A stretch of 8,596 nt of DNA from CAYXVF01 sp964468125. GTDB lineage: Bacteria > Myxococcota > XYA12-FULL-58-9 > CAYXVF01. The DNA is taken from positions 1 to 8,596 of the forward strand of contig CAYXVF010000164.1 of the NCBI GenBank assembly GCA_964468125.1, written 5' to 3'. Each line of letters opens with the position of its first letter. Within the stretch, counting starts at the first letter, position 1. This document shows positions 1 to 7,722 of this stretch, piece by piece. Below the pieces are notes generated by a model. The model saw nothing but the letters and a program-made list of their open reading frames with translations. It ran no database searches and was not told where the DNA came from. Position numbers and translations under genes: made by a program.

Positions 1-529
1 TGCCTCGAATGAGCCAATGATCGTCGAGCTCCCAGCGGTAGCCCACGTCGATGTGGAGCGCGTGAATGGTCGACTCCAAGTCCACTGCACCCACGTCTTG
101 AAAGAACGCCGTGTCGATCTCGCGCTCGAAGATCGCCTCGACCACCTCGACCGTCGCGGCCGAGCCCCCGAGCGTCGCAAGCGTATAGCCGCCGGAAACC
201 TCGATGTTCCGGAAGGGACGCCCGCCCACACTCACTCGCGTTATCAACGAATTTCGGATTCCATCACGGATCAGCTCCGCGGTTTGATCGCCATACGCGT
301 TGAACGCTTGTGCACCGGCGTTGATCAAGTCGACGTAAGACGGCGGCATCCAACCGAGCTCCAAACGCAGCAGGAGTCGGTAAGGCAGATCGAGCTGAAC
401 CTGACCGCCGAGGTGAACCGGAACGGCAGTGCTCAATCCCACATCGAGTGCGTACTCGCGGGGCTCAGCATCCAACGCAGGGGTCCCCGCCGTGGGAGCG
501 CTGAGCACGAGAAACAGAAACGTCGCCAT
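1..529 (-). CDS. Partial exported protein, probable outer-membrane beta-barrel (C-terminus outside window)
   Basis: On the minus strand an ATG at 529 opens a frame that stays open to the left edge for 176 codons, so only the N-terminal part is seen. A strong GGAGGT sits four to five bases upstream. The product starts with a hydrophobic stretch (MATFLFLVLSAPTAG) that reads as a short signal peptide, although it lacks basic residues. A GTG at 550 would add an arginine but has no Shine-Dalgarno. After the leader come alternating polar/hydrophobic segments such as YALDVGLSTAVPV, VQLDLPYRLLLRLELGW, ITRVSVGGRPF and IHALHIDVGYRWEL. They are typical of antiparallel outer-membrane strands with aromatic girdle residues, separated by a longer helical insert around residues 65-90. 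I do not recognise a named family. It is transcribed divergently from the efflux operon. That it is a gene is fairly sure; the barrel assignment is inference. Confidence 0.68.
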   Translation of the reverse strand, partial: MATFLFLVLSAPTAGTPALDAEPREYALDVGLSTAVPVHLGGQVQLDLPYRLLLRLELGWMPPSYVDLINAGAQAFNAYGDQTAELIRDGIRNSLITRVSVGGRPFRNIEVSGGYTLATLGGSAATVEVVEAIFEREIDTAFFQDVGAVDLESTIHALHIDVGYRWELDDHWLIRG

Positions 530-532
530 CAC

Positions 533-538
533 ACCTCC
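533..538 (-). promoter_or_regulatory. Ribosome binding site GGAGGT fixing the start of the left-edge gene
   Basis: On the minus strand GGAGGT lies just ahead of the ATG at 529 with a spacing of about four bases. It supports ATG 529 over the in-frame GTGs at 532 and 550, of which the latter has no recognisable Shine-Dalgarno. Confidence 0.6.
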
Positions 539-690
539 GATTCGATCCACCGCCGAGCAACACAGGCCGGTCCCCGAGTTTGAAGCCGAATTCCCGCTCG
601 CCACGCAAGCTCAACCGAACCACGCTACAAAACTCTTCAAAACACCCATTGATGCATCACCCCCGCCGTTGTTCATTGGCCAACGTCATT
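539..690. other. Divergent intergenic region, presumed to hold both promoters
   Basis: This gap of about 170 bases separates two divergently transcribed genes and must contain the start signals for both, including that of the four-gene efflux operon. It is locally richer in A and T (around 620-660) than the flanking genes. I see no convincing sigma70 box pair; the nearest is TTGATG at 649 with TTCATT 17 bases later, a poor match. An 8-base palindrome TTGGCCAA (676-683) and a direct repeat GTCATT (685-690 and 695-700) lie close to the operon start. They could be regulator contacts but may be chance. Confidence 0.4.
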
Positions 691-695
691 AGGAG
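691..695 (+). promoter_or_regulatory. Ribosome binding site AGGAG for the GTG start at 701
   Basis: AGGAG lies five bases ahead of a GTG at 701, good spacing for a Shine-Dalgarno. It supports that non-ATG start, which is also the only one that keeps the signal peptide intact. Confidence 0.65.
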
Positions 696-700
696 TCATT

Positions 701-1237
701 GTGAATCACATCCCCCCTCAGATCCGCGTGGCGGCCCTCGCCGTTGTGTTCTTGGTCGCGCTCGGCGCCGCAGAATCTGTCACTGCGAGCGAGACGCCCC
801 CTTGGGGTGGAGCGTGGCACCTCTCGGGTGGGAGCGCCGATCAGTCCGCTCGAGAGAAAGCGATCGAGGAAGCGACTGCGGATCTCTCTCGCTTCAAACG
901 GGGCGTCGCGCAAAGCCGCCTCGAGGAGAAGCTCGCGCCGCCGAAGCAGCTCGTACTGCGACTAACCGGCGCCGAGCTCGAGGTCATTCGGGACGGGAAG
1001 GCCATGAAGCTCTCGACCGATGGAAAAGCCCGAACCGTCGAGACGCCCAACGGCCGAGCGACCGCGAAAGTGACCGTGGCCGAAAAGAAGCTCGTGGTCA
1101 CCGCCAACTCCGACAACGGCACGCGCACGACCGTGTATGAACGCGCGGGCAACGCGCTCAAAATGACCGTCGAGCTGAAAGTTGAAATGCTGTCCCGACC
1201 GCTCAGGGTTTCGTCTACTTACACCCCTGCGCCGTGA
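701..1237 (+). CDS. Secreted small protein of unknown function, first gene of the efflux operon
   Basis: The product is 178 residues from a GTG start. A signal peptide is clear: an arginine at 9, a hydrophobic core VAALAVVFLVALGAA, and a likely cleavage after VTA at residue 29. There is no lipobox cysteine, so it should be soluble in the periplasm or outside the cell. The mature protein begins with a tryptophan-rich PPWGGAWHLSGG. A charged, probably helical stretch (about 45-78) follows. The rest is short predicted beta strands (LVLRLTGAELEVIRDG, AKVTVAEKKLVVTANS, TTVYERAGNALKMTVEL), reminiscent of lipocalin-like or other small beta-barrel folds. I do not recognise the family. It ends 7 bases before the channel gene, so it is probably cotranscribed. 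Being exported and first in the operon, it may be an accessory of the pump, such as a periplasmic substrate handler, but that is inference. Confidence 0.75.
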   Translation: MNHIPPQIRVAALAVVFLVALGAAESVTASETPPWGGAWHLSGGSADQSAREKAIEEATADLSRFKRGVAQSRLEEKLAPPKQLVLRLTGAELEVIRDGKAMKLSTDGKARTVETPNGRATAKVTVAEKKLVVTANSDNGTRTTVYERAGNALKMTVELKVEMLSRPLRVSSTYTPAP

Positions 1238-1244
1238 TTCAGCG

Positions 1245-3569
1245 ATGAGACCCGCCTTGCGCGGCGCTTACGTCGCCTTCCTCCCGCTATTCCTCTTCAC
1301 GCTCCTACTCTCCCCGCGGAAGGCGCATGCGGAGACGGTGCGGGCCGGGCTCCTCGCGGATGTACGCACGGCGGAGCAACTCGCGGCCCTCGCCGAAGAG
1401 ATCGCGACGAGCATCAACACGACCCTCGGCACCCGCCACTCTGTGTCGCTCGGCCCGGATGATACGCTGTCATCTGCGGTTGCGGACCCGTCGAAATCCT
1501 ACGCGCGCTTGGCTTCATCTTGCGATCTGGTCATCGTGCTGGGACCGACGAGCCTTGCCGCGGTGCCGCGGGAAGCTCCAACCCCGACATTCGGTATCGG
1601 AGTGGTCAGCCCTGACCTTCAGGGACTTCCGCTGCGGGCCGACGGGACAACCGGGAGACGCAATTTCACTTACGTGCTCACCGCTCGCGAGCTTCGCAAC
1701 GAGCTCGCCGAGGCCCAGGAGCTTCGGCGCTTCGAGCACGTGGCGATACTGGTAGACCGGGGAGCCGCCGGGCCCATCATCCGCGCCCCGGAACGGATAG
1801 AGGAGCTCGAGCAGCACATCGGCGCCCGGGTGAGCGTAGTCGAAGTGAGCGAAGCGCAGACTGAGCTCCCCGACGGCGTAGACGCTGCCTATCTCGCGTT
1901 GGGGCAACCGCGGCCGAAAGAGGAGATCCATGCGCTCGCGGCGACTCTCGCCAACGCGCGCATTCCCTCCTACACCGCGCGTCCTTCCGACGTGCGAGCG
2001 GGCGTCATGGCGTCCTTTGCCCGCGACGACTCGCGGGCGCAGGTGGTGCGCAAGATCTCCGTGATGATCGACGACTATCTCTCTGGAGAAAAAATCGCCG
2101 ACATGTCGGTGTCCGTTCGGCGCGAGCGGCAGCTCCTCCTGAACGCCGAGACCATGCGCAAGGTGGGGTTCTCGCCCCCATTCGAGACCCTCTATTCCGC
2201 GGAGGTCATCGTTTCGACGAGCTCGGACGACACCCCGGTGTTCTCCGTGCTCGACGTGGTCGAGGCCGCACTCGAGAATAGTTTCGATGTCGAGCTCGCC
2301 CGGACCGACATTCGCGCGTTGGAGCTCGACTACTTGACCGCGGTGTCTTTCTTTCTTCCCACGCTCGTTGCCGGGGCCGGCTACACCCAATTCGACGAAG
2401 CCCGCTCGAACGTCCTCAATCCTGAGCAATCGCTCTCGGCGAGCGTCACCGTCGAGCAGGTTCTGTTCTCCCAGTCGCTCATCGCCGGCATTCAGCTGCA
2501 GTCGATCCTCACCGAAGCCCAGCGCTATGGCACTCAACGGCAGATCTTCGATGTACTCGCGAATGTGTTCGAGGCCTATTTCGCCGTCCTCGGCGAACGG
2601 GCGCGTCTCGAAATCCAAACCGAGAATCTGAGCGTCTCTCGAGAAAATCTGGAGATCGCGGAGTTGCGGCAGCGCCTTGGGTCGAGCTCGTCGGCCGACG
2701 TGTTTCGCTTCGAGGCCGAGGTTGCATCCGCGCAACAGGCCGTCGTGGAAGCTCAGGCCAATCTCCGCGTGGCCACCCAACAGCTCAACTTGCTGACGGG
2801 CTACGCCCTTCCCCTACGATTCGAGGTGGAGGACATCACCGCCCAGCACGCGCTGTTCATCAAGGCGTTCAGCGGCCCGATCGGGGCGCGATTGTCCGAT
2901 CGACAATCGATCCAGAGCTTCGCGGAGCGTCTGATCGCGGAGGCACATAGAAACTTTCCGGGAAAGAAAGAGCTCGTCGCCACCAGCCGCGCGTTGAAAC
3001 GTCAGCGGACATCGAACGTTCAGTCGTATTTTCTACCCGATCTGGCCTTGGTCGCTCAGGCCGGACGGCCGTTTTGGCAAGGCGGGATCGGAGCGCCCCA
3101 AACCGACGACTATGAGCGTCAGTGGAATGTCACCTTTCAGCTCTCGTATCCGTTGTTCGACGGAAATCGTCGGTACTATGAGCTCCAGCAAACCGCGTTG
3201 GCGCAGCGTCAGGTGCAGCTGCAGACCGACGCGCTCGATACCTCCCTGCAATTTCGCGTGGCGCAGAACCTGGCGAACCTCGTCGCCTCCAAAACCGAAA
3301 TCAACTTCTCAAAGACTTCGAGCGATGCGACGCGCAAGAATCTCGTGCTGGTGCAGCGCAGCTACCAGGAAGGGACGGTCCCGATCGTTCAGGTGCTGGA
3401 GGCGCAAAATGCCGCGCTCAACGCGGAGATCAGCTACCGCTTGTCGCTCTATCAGTACCTTCGGGCCTACTTTCAGCTCGAAAACACACTCGGCCACTAC
3501 AGCCTGATCGCGACCCCCGAAGAACAACGCGAGTTCGAGAAGAGACTGGCGACAGGAGGTGTGCCGTGA
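1245..3569 (+). CDS. TolC-family outer-membrane efflux channel with N-terminal periplasmic-binding-protein-like domain
   Basis: I start it at ATG 1245 (774 residues), because this gives a classic signal peptide ending in AHA at residue 29. An in-frame ATG at 1182 would put 21 residues ahead of it and overlap the previous gene. Residues about 30-310 resemble the ABC_sub_bind family (PF04392): alternating strands and helices (CDLVIVLGPTSLAAV, HVAILVD, DAAYLALGQPRP) and its characteristic end, with SFARDDSRAQVVRKIS, a YLSGEKIADMSV stretch, LLLNAETMRKVGF and a proline. Residues about 331-755 are an outer membrane efflux protein (OEP, PF02321) with two helical-hairpin repeats. One carries RQRLGSSSSADVFRFEAEVA near 480, the other SYQEGTVPIVQVLEAQNAAL near 710. 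Ordinary TolC proteins are about 420-500 residues; the excess is the extra domain. No cysteine follows the leader, so it is not lipidated. It should form the trimeric exit duct for the adaptor and permease encoded next, with the extra domain in the periplasm. Its role there is unknown; ligand capture or gating are possibilities. Confidence 0.88.
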   Translation: MRPALRGAYVAFLPLFLFTLLLSPRKAHAETVRAGLLADVRTAEQLAALAEEIATSINTTLGTRHSVSLGPDDTLSSAVADPSKSYARLASSCDLVIVLGPTSLAAVPREAPTPTFGIGVVSPDLQGLPLRADGTTGRRNFTYVLTARELRNELAEAQELRRFEHVAILVDRGAAGPIIRAPERIEELEQHIGARVSVVEVSEAQTELPDGVDAAYLALGQPRPKEEIHALAATLANARIPSYTARPSDVRAGVMASFARDDSRAQVVRKISVMIDDYLSGEKIADMSVSVRRERQLLLNAETMRKVGFSPPFETLYSAEVIVSTSSDDTPVFSVLDVVEAALENSFDVELARTDIRALELDYLTAVSFFLPTLVAGAGYTQFDEARSNVLNPEQSLSASVTVEQVLFSQSLIAGIQLQSILTEAQRYGTQRQIFDVLANVFEAYFAVLGERARLEIQTENLSVSRENLEIAELRQRLGSSSSADVFRFEAEVASAQQAVVEAQANLRVATQQLNLLTGYALPLRFEVEDITAQHALFIKAFSGPIGARLSDRQSIQSFAERLIAEAHRNFPGKKELVATSRALKRQRTSNVQSYFLPDLALVAQAGRPFWQGGIGAPQTDDYERQWNVTFQLSYPLFDGNRRYYELQQTALAQRQVQLQTDALDTSLQFRVAQNLANLVASKTEINFSKTSSDATRKNLVLVQRSYQEGTVPIVQVLEAQNAALNAEISYRLSLYQYLRAYFQLENTLGHYSLIATPEEQREFEKRLATGGVP
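3554..3559 (+). promoter_or_regulatory. Ribosome binding site AGGAGG inside the channel gene, for the adaptor GTG start
   Basis: A perfect AGGAGG lies six bases ahead of the GTG at 3566, inside the last codons of the channel gene. It decides the adaptor start and suggests the adaptor is well translated in its own right as well as being coupled through the GTGA overlap. Confidence 0.75.
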
Positions 3570-4657
3570 GCTCCCGGCTTCTGATTCTTCCGTATTTCAT
3601 CTGGGTCGCCGGCGTCGGCTGTGCTCCGCCCCCTGAGAACGCTGAAGAGATCATTCGATCGGTCAAGAGCGACACGGTGCTCCAGACCGGTGGGCTCGAA
3701 GAGAAGACCTTCAACGCGACCGCTCAAGCGGGCGCCAAGACAAACCTGAGTTTTCGGACCAGTGGGGTGTTGGTAAAGCTCCTCGCCCGGGTTGGACAAC
3801 CGGTGAAGAAGGGTCAGCTGCTCGCGAAGCTCGACACCCGAGAGCTCACGCTCGCCTACAATCAGGCCAAGTCGACGGAGCAAAGCGCCAAGATGCAGCT
3901 CGAGACCAGCCGCTCGTCGCTCGACCGCATCAAGTCGCTCTACGAGTCCGCGAGCGCATCCTTGAGCGACTATGAGGCTGCCAAGAACAACTACAGCTCG
4001 GCCCTCGCAAATCATGAAAACGCAGTTCAGGCGCTCAACCTCCAAGCCACTCAGTTTGAGTACGCCAAGATCGAGGCTCCTCTGGCGGGCGTCGTTTCGG
4101 CGGTCAACGTGGAGACAGGCGAGTTCGTGCAAGCCGGCTCACCCGCGATCGTCATCGACACGAACACGAGTGACCTGGAGGTCGTGGTCGGAGTGCCCGA
4201 GGCCTACGTGGCACGAGTCGAAAACGGCATGGGTGTGACGGTCAAAATCGGTCCTTCGACCATGGACGGGACGGTCACCGAGGTCGGCTTCACCGCAGGC
4301 CAGAGCCTCACCTATCCAGTAACCGTCGATGTGGCCGATCCGGATGCGGCGGTACGGCCCGGTATGCCCTCCAAAGTCACCTTTCGGTTCGGATCGGAAG
4401 GCGACGAAAAGGTCCTGTCCGTCGTTCCAGAGGCGGTCGGAGAGGACGCTGACAATAAGCGCTTCGTCTTTGTCCTGGAGCCAAAGAAGGACGATTTGTT
4501 CGAGGTCAGGAAAGTCGACATCGAGGTCGCGGGGATTACCCCCAACGGCCTTCGCGTGCGCGACGGACTCGAGGGAGGCGAGCGCATCGCGACCGCCGGG
4601 TTGCGCTCACTCTACGACGGACAAACGGTTCGCCTGCTCGACGGATCGGCCCGATGA
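3566..4657 (+). CDS. RND efflux periplasmic adaptor (membrane fusion protein, HlyD/AcrA type)
   Basis: This 363-residue protein bridges the inner-membrane pump and the outer-membrane channel. It has a hydrophobic leader of 18 residues followed by Cys19 in VAGVGCAPPP. That looks like a lipoprotein site, though the glycine at -3 departs from the usual leucine. A first lipoyl half-motif covers about 62-93 (SGVLVKLLARVGQPVKKGQL, then a KLDTREL end). An alpha-helical coiled-coil hairpin covers about 95-165, rich in alanine, glutamine and leucine. The second lipoyl half covers about 166-200 (KIEAPLAGVVSAVNVETGEF). A beta-barrel domain with PGMPSKVTFRF reaches about 275, and a membrane-proximal domain ends in GLEGGERIATAGL. 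Length and domain order are normal for the family. The GTG start overlaps the channel stop as GTGA, and its own stop overlaps the permease start as ATGA, so the three are translationally coupled. Confidence 0.93.
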   Translation: MSSRLLILPYFIWVAGVGCAPPPENAEEIIRSVKSDTVLQTGGLEEKTFNATAQAGAKTNLSFRTSGVLVKLLARVGQPVKKGQLLAKLDTRELTLAYNQAKSTEQSAKMQLETSRSSLDRIKSLYESASASLSDYEAAKNNYSSALANHENAVQALNLQATQFEYAKIEAPLAGVVSAVNVETGEFVQAGSPAIVIDTNTSDLEVVVGVPEAYVARVENGMGVTVKIGPSTMDGTVTEVGFTAGQSLTYPVTVDVADPDAAVRPGMPSKVTFRFGSEGDEKVLSVVPEAVGEDADNKRFVFVLEPKKDDLFEVRKVDIEVAGITPNGLRVRDGLEGGERIATAGLRSLYDGQTVRLLDGSAR

Positions 4658-7600
4658 ACCTGAGTCAGGCCGCGATTCGCTACAACCGAGTCACCGCGAT
4701 GATCGCCTTGGTCATCGCATCGGTAGGCGTCGCGGTCTATTTCGAGCTCCCTCGCGACAGCATGCCCCCCTTCACGGCCCGCGTGTGCTCCATCGTCACC
4801 CAATTCCCCGGAGCGAGCCCGGAACGGGTTGAATCCTTGGTGACCGACCCGATCGAGCGCGTCGTGCAGGAGCTCGCGGACCTCGAGTACGTCGCGAGCA
4901 CATCGCGAACCGGGGTGTCGGTGGTTCGCGTGGATCTCACCGACGATGTCGCAGAGTCACGGCTTCAGTCCGTGTGGGACGAGCTGCGCCGCAAGCTCGA
5001 TGGTCTACGCCTACCGGACGGCGTGCGCGGCCCTACCGTCGAGGACGAAGACGTCGGCGTGGTGTATCCGATCTTCGTGGGGGTGTCCTCAGACGGCTTC
5101 TCACCTAGGGAAACCTACGAATATGCCGAGGCACTCCGAGACGAGCTGATCGTACTGCCGGATGCGGCACGGGTCAGACTCGGCGGAGTCGCCGAGGAGC
5201 GGGTCTTCATCGACTACGACGAAGCCGCTCTCACCAAGCTCGGAGTCTCCGCCACTCAGATTCAAGGGGTGATCTCAGCGGCGAACATCGTGATTCCTGC
5301 GGGAGAGGTCAATTTCGGTGCCCAACGGATCATTCTCGAGCCTTCCGGAAACTTCGAATCGGTCGAGCAACTCCGGGCGCTGCAGATTCCGGTGGGCAAC
5401 GAAAGTGTACCGCTCGGTGAGATCGCCGACGTTCGTCGCGCCTACGAGACGCCGCGCGATGAGATCGTCCGGATCAACGGCGACGCGGGCATCGCACTCT
5501 TTGTCGCGCTGAAAGACGGGGCGAATATCGTGGATCTCGGTCGTGATATCGACCGGCTGCTGCGCGACTTCGACCGAACGCTCCCGGTCGGCATCACCGT
5601 GTCACGGCTCACCTCGCAGGACTACGTCGTCGAATCGCGAATTTCGGTGTTCATGGTGAACGTCATGCAGGCGGTCGTCATCGTGATGCTCGTCGTCCTC
5701 GTGTTCCTCGGAGCGCGCCCGGGCATTACAGTGGCCGCCATCATTCCCGCCACCGTCGTGGCGACGTTCGTCTTGATGGGACTCTTTGGCACGGGCCTCA
5801 ACCAGGTCACGCTGGCCGGCTTGATCATGGCGCTGGGGCTGCTCGTCGACAACGGTATCGTCATGGTCGAGGGCATGCTCGAGCGGTTGCACGCGGGGGA
5901 CAGCTACTTCGACGCGGTCGGGCGGGCCTACACCGATTTCAAGACACCGTTGCTCATCTCCTCGTTGACGACCTCTTCGGCCTTTCTCTGCTTCTACCTC
6001 GCCGAATCGGTCCTAGGCGAAATCATGGGCAATCTGTTCGTGGTGATCACCATGGCCTTGCTGTCCTCGTGGGTGATGGCTTTCGCCGCCGTCCCCCTGA
6101 TTGGAAGCGGACTGTTGGGCAACCGTGCCCATCAAAAGTCGCCCTTCGACCGCTTTCTCGGAACCTACGAACGAATGCTGCGCTTCAGTCTCGACCGACC
6201 GGCCCTCGTCTATGGTGGTGTCATCGTCGGGTTCGCAGCGGCCCTCTACGGCTTTGGCGCCGTGCCCTTCGTGTTCATGCCGGACAGCGATCGCAACCTC
6301 GTGACCTTCGAGATGAGCTTTCCGCTCGGGACACGGATCGAAACCACCGATGCGGCCATGCGTCGGGTGGAGAGCTATCTCCGCGACGAGCTTCTGGTCG
6401 GGGAGGAGCGTCAGATCGGCGTGACCGATTGGTCGACCTACATCGGACAGGGACCGGAGTCGTTTGATCAAGGTTACTATCCCGGTGAGCCCGATTCCGC
6501 CTACGCCCTCGCGCTCATCAACACGTCATCCTTCGAGGACAACCGCAAGGTGATCGCTTCGCTCGAGCGTTTTGCTCTGGAGGGCCTCCCCGACGCCCAG
6601 GTCACCGTCAAAATGCTCGGCAGCAGCGGAGGCGCCGCGGTCCCGATCGAGGTCCGCTTGAGTGGCCCTTCGCCCGATCACCTCTACCGAATCGCCGAGC
6701 AGGTGAAGAGAACGCTGCGGAGCATTGCCGGCACAAAAAACATCGACGACGACTGGGGGCCGAAACAGCTCAAGCTTCTCGTGGAGATCGACGCGGCAAA
6801 ACTCATCGCCACGGGTCTCACCAATGAAGACGTCGCTCGTTCACTTTCGGCGGTCTTGAGCGGTCGGCAAGTGGGCGAGTATCGAGAAGGCTCGGACACG
6901 ATCCCGATCACCCTGCAAGCGGAAGACGCGATGTCCATGACCGCTTCGGACCTCGAAACCGTCACCGTCTTTTCTCAGAACACCGGGCGGAGCGTCACTC
7001 TCGTCCAGGTCGCGCGGGTGGTGGAAGACTGGCAGTATTCAAGACTTCGCCGGCGCGGACTGCGCTCCACAATCAGCGTCACGAGCTTCCTCAAACCCGG
7101 CGTGACCGCTACGAGCGTCACCGATGTTCTCTCCCCCTGGCTCGAAGAACAGGCCATCCAGTGGCCATCAGGCTATGAGTACGAGCTCGGGGGCGAATCT
7201 GAGTCGAGCTCAAAAGCGATGGATGCAGTGGTCGACAAGTTGCCCATTTCGGTCTTCTTGATGATTTCGCTCTTGGTCCTGCAGTTCAACTCGTTCCGGC
7301 GGACCTTCATCATTGTGATGACCATTCCGCTCGGCTTCATCGGTGTCGTATTTGGGCTGCTCGTGACCGGGAACAACTTCAGCTTCACGGGATTTCTCGG
7401 AGTCATCTCGCTTGCTGGGATCATCATCAACGACGCGATCGTGCTTCTCGATACGGTGCGCCTTCGCCTCTTGGAAGGAGCCTCACCAGAAGAGGCGCTC
7501 GTGTCCGGCGCGAAGAACCGCTTCAGCCCCATTCTCTTGACGACCTTTACAACCTCCTTCGGGATGATCCCCCTCTGGCTCTCCGGGGGGGAGATGTGGC

Positions 7601-7722
7601 GCCCCATGGCGGTCAGCATGATCTTCGGTTTGCTCTTCGCGACGCTGATTCTGTTGTTCTTCGTGCCGAATCTCTACCGGACGCTCTTCCGTGAGCCGGT
7701 GGCACCGTCGATCCCGAGCTAG
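4654..7722 (+). CDS. RND-family efflux permease (AcrB/HAE-type), inner membrane
   Basis: This 1022-residue protein is full length for proton-driven RND exporters, which work as trimers in the inner membrane. Segments in order are: TM1 (about 12-30), a first porter/docking loop beginning LPRDSMPPF and containing FPGASPERVESLVTDPIE, TM2-6 (about 331-470), TM7 (about 516-540), a second large periplasmic loop (to about 855), and TM8-12 (about 858 to the end). TM4 carries GLLVDNGIVMVEGMLER with Asp399 and Asn400, where AcrB has Asp407-Asp408. TM10 carries GIIINDAIVLLD with Asn926-Asp927, where AcrB has Lys940-Asn941. Similar DN and NNA-type variants occur in other RND subfamilies, so the pump is probably active but not a strict AcrB orthologue. 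I cannot tell the substrate; the relay does not look like the heavy-metal (CzcA) type. It is the last gene of the operon and starts inside the adaptor stop (ATGA), with no strong Shine-Dalgarno of its own. Confidence 0.95.
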   Translation: MNLSQAAIRYNRVTAMIALVIASVGVAVYFELPRDSMPPFTARVCSIVTQFPGASPERVESLVTDPIERVVQELADLEYVASTSRTGVSVVRVDLTDDVAESRLQSVWDELRRKLDGLRLPDGVRGPTVEDEDVGVVYPIFVGVSSDGFSPRETYEYAEALRDELIVLPDAARVRLGGVAEERVFIDYDEAALTKLGVSATQIQGVISAANIVIPAGEVNFGAQRIILEPSGNFESVEQLRALQIPVGNESVPLGEIADVRRAYETPRDEIVRINGDAGIALFVALKDGANIVDLGRDIDRLLRDFDRTLPVGITVSRLTSQDYVVESRISVFMVNVMQAVVIVMLVVLVFLGARPGITVAAIIPATVVATFVLMGLFGTGLNQVTLAGLIMALGLLVDNGIVMVEGMLERLHAGDSYFDAVGRAYTDFKTPLLISSLTTSSAFLCFYLAESVLGEIMGNLFVVITMALLSSWVMAFAAVPLIGSGLLGNRAHQKSPFDRFLGTYERMLRFSLDRPALVYGGVIVGFAAALYGFGAVPFVFMPDSDRNLVTFEMSFPLGTRIETTDAAMRRVESYLRDELLVGEERQIGVTDWSTYIGQGPESFDQGYYPGEPDSAYALALINTSSFEDNRKVIASLERFALEGLPDAQVTVKMLGSSGGAAVPIEVRLSGPSPDHLYRIAEQVKRTLRSIAGTKNIDDDWGPKQLKLLVEIDAAKLIATGLTNEDVARSLSAVLSGRQVGEYREGSDTIPITLQAEDAMSMTASDLETVTVFSQNTGRSVTLVQVARVVEDWQYSRLRRRGLRSTISVTSFLKPGVTATSVTDVLSPWLEEQAIQWPSGYEYELGGESESSSKAMDAVVDKLPISVFLMISLLVLQFNSFRRTFIIVMTIPLGFIGVVFGLLVTGNNFSFTGFLGVISLAGIIINDAIVLLDTVRLRLLEGASPEEALVSGAKNRFSPILLTTFTTSFGMIPLWLSGGEMWRPMAVSMIFGLLFATLILLFFVPNLYRTLFREPVAPSIPS

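Noticed and set aside
17..583. 188-codon plus-strand open frame at the left edge
   Set aside because: It is arginine- and histidine-rich with no recognisable fold, while the opposite strand has a signal-peptide-like start, a strong ribosome site and beta-strand periodicity.
649..677. TTGATG / TTCATT as a sigma70 promoter for the operon
   Set aside because: The spacing is right but the second box matches only half of the consensus. It was left as a weak remark rather than a feature.
580..1140. 186-codon plus-strand frame overlapping the small secreted protein
   Set aside because: Its very high arginine and serine content is typical of a frame-shifted shadow. The frame from 701 has a ribosome site and a signal peptide.
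1182..1244. Upstream ATG extension of the channel gene
   Set aside because: It would overlap the previous gene and place 21 residues with two cysteines ahead of a clear signal peptide that starts at ATG 1245.
1515..2780. 421-codon minus-strand open frame opposite the channel gene
   Set aside because: It is antisense to a clearly recognisable TolC-type coding sequence, has a low-complexity charged composition and no family motifs. Such long shadow frames are common in GC-rich genes.
5602..6471. Minus-strand frames rich in histidine and aspartate opposite the RND membrane segments
   Set aside because: They are antisense reflections of the GTC/ATC-rich transmembrane codons of the RND gene and do not look like real proteins.
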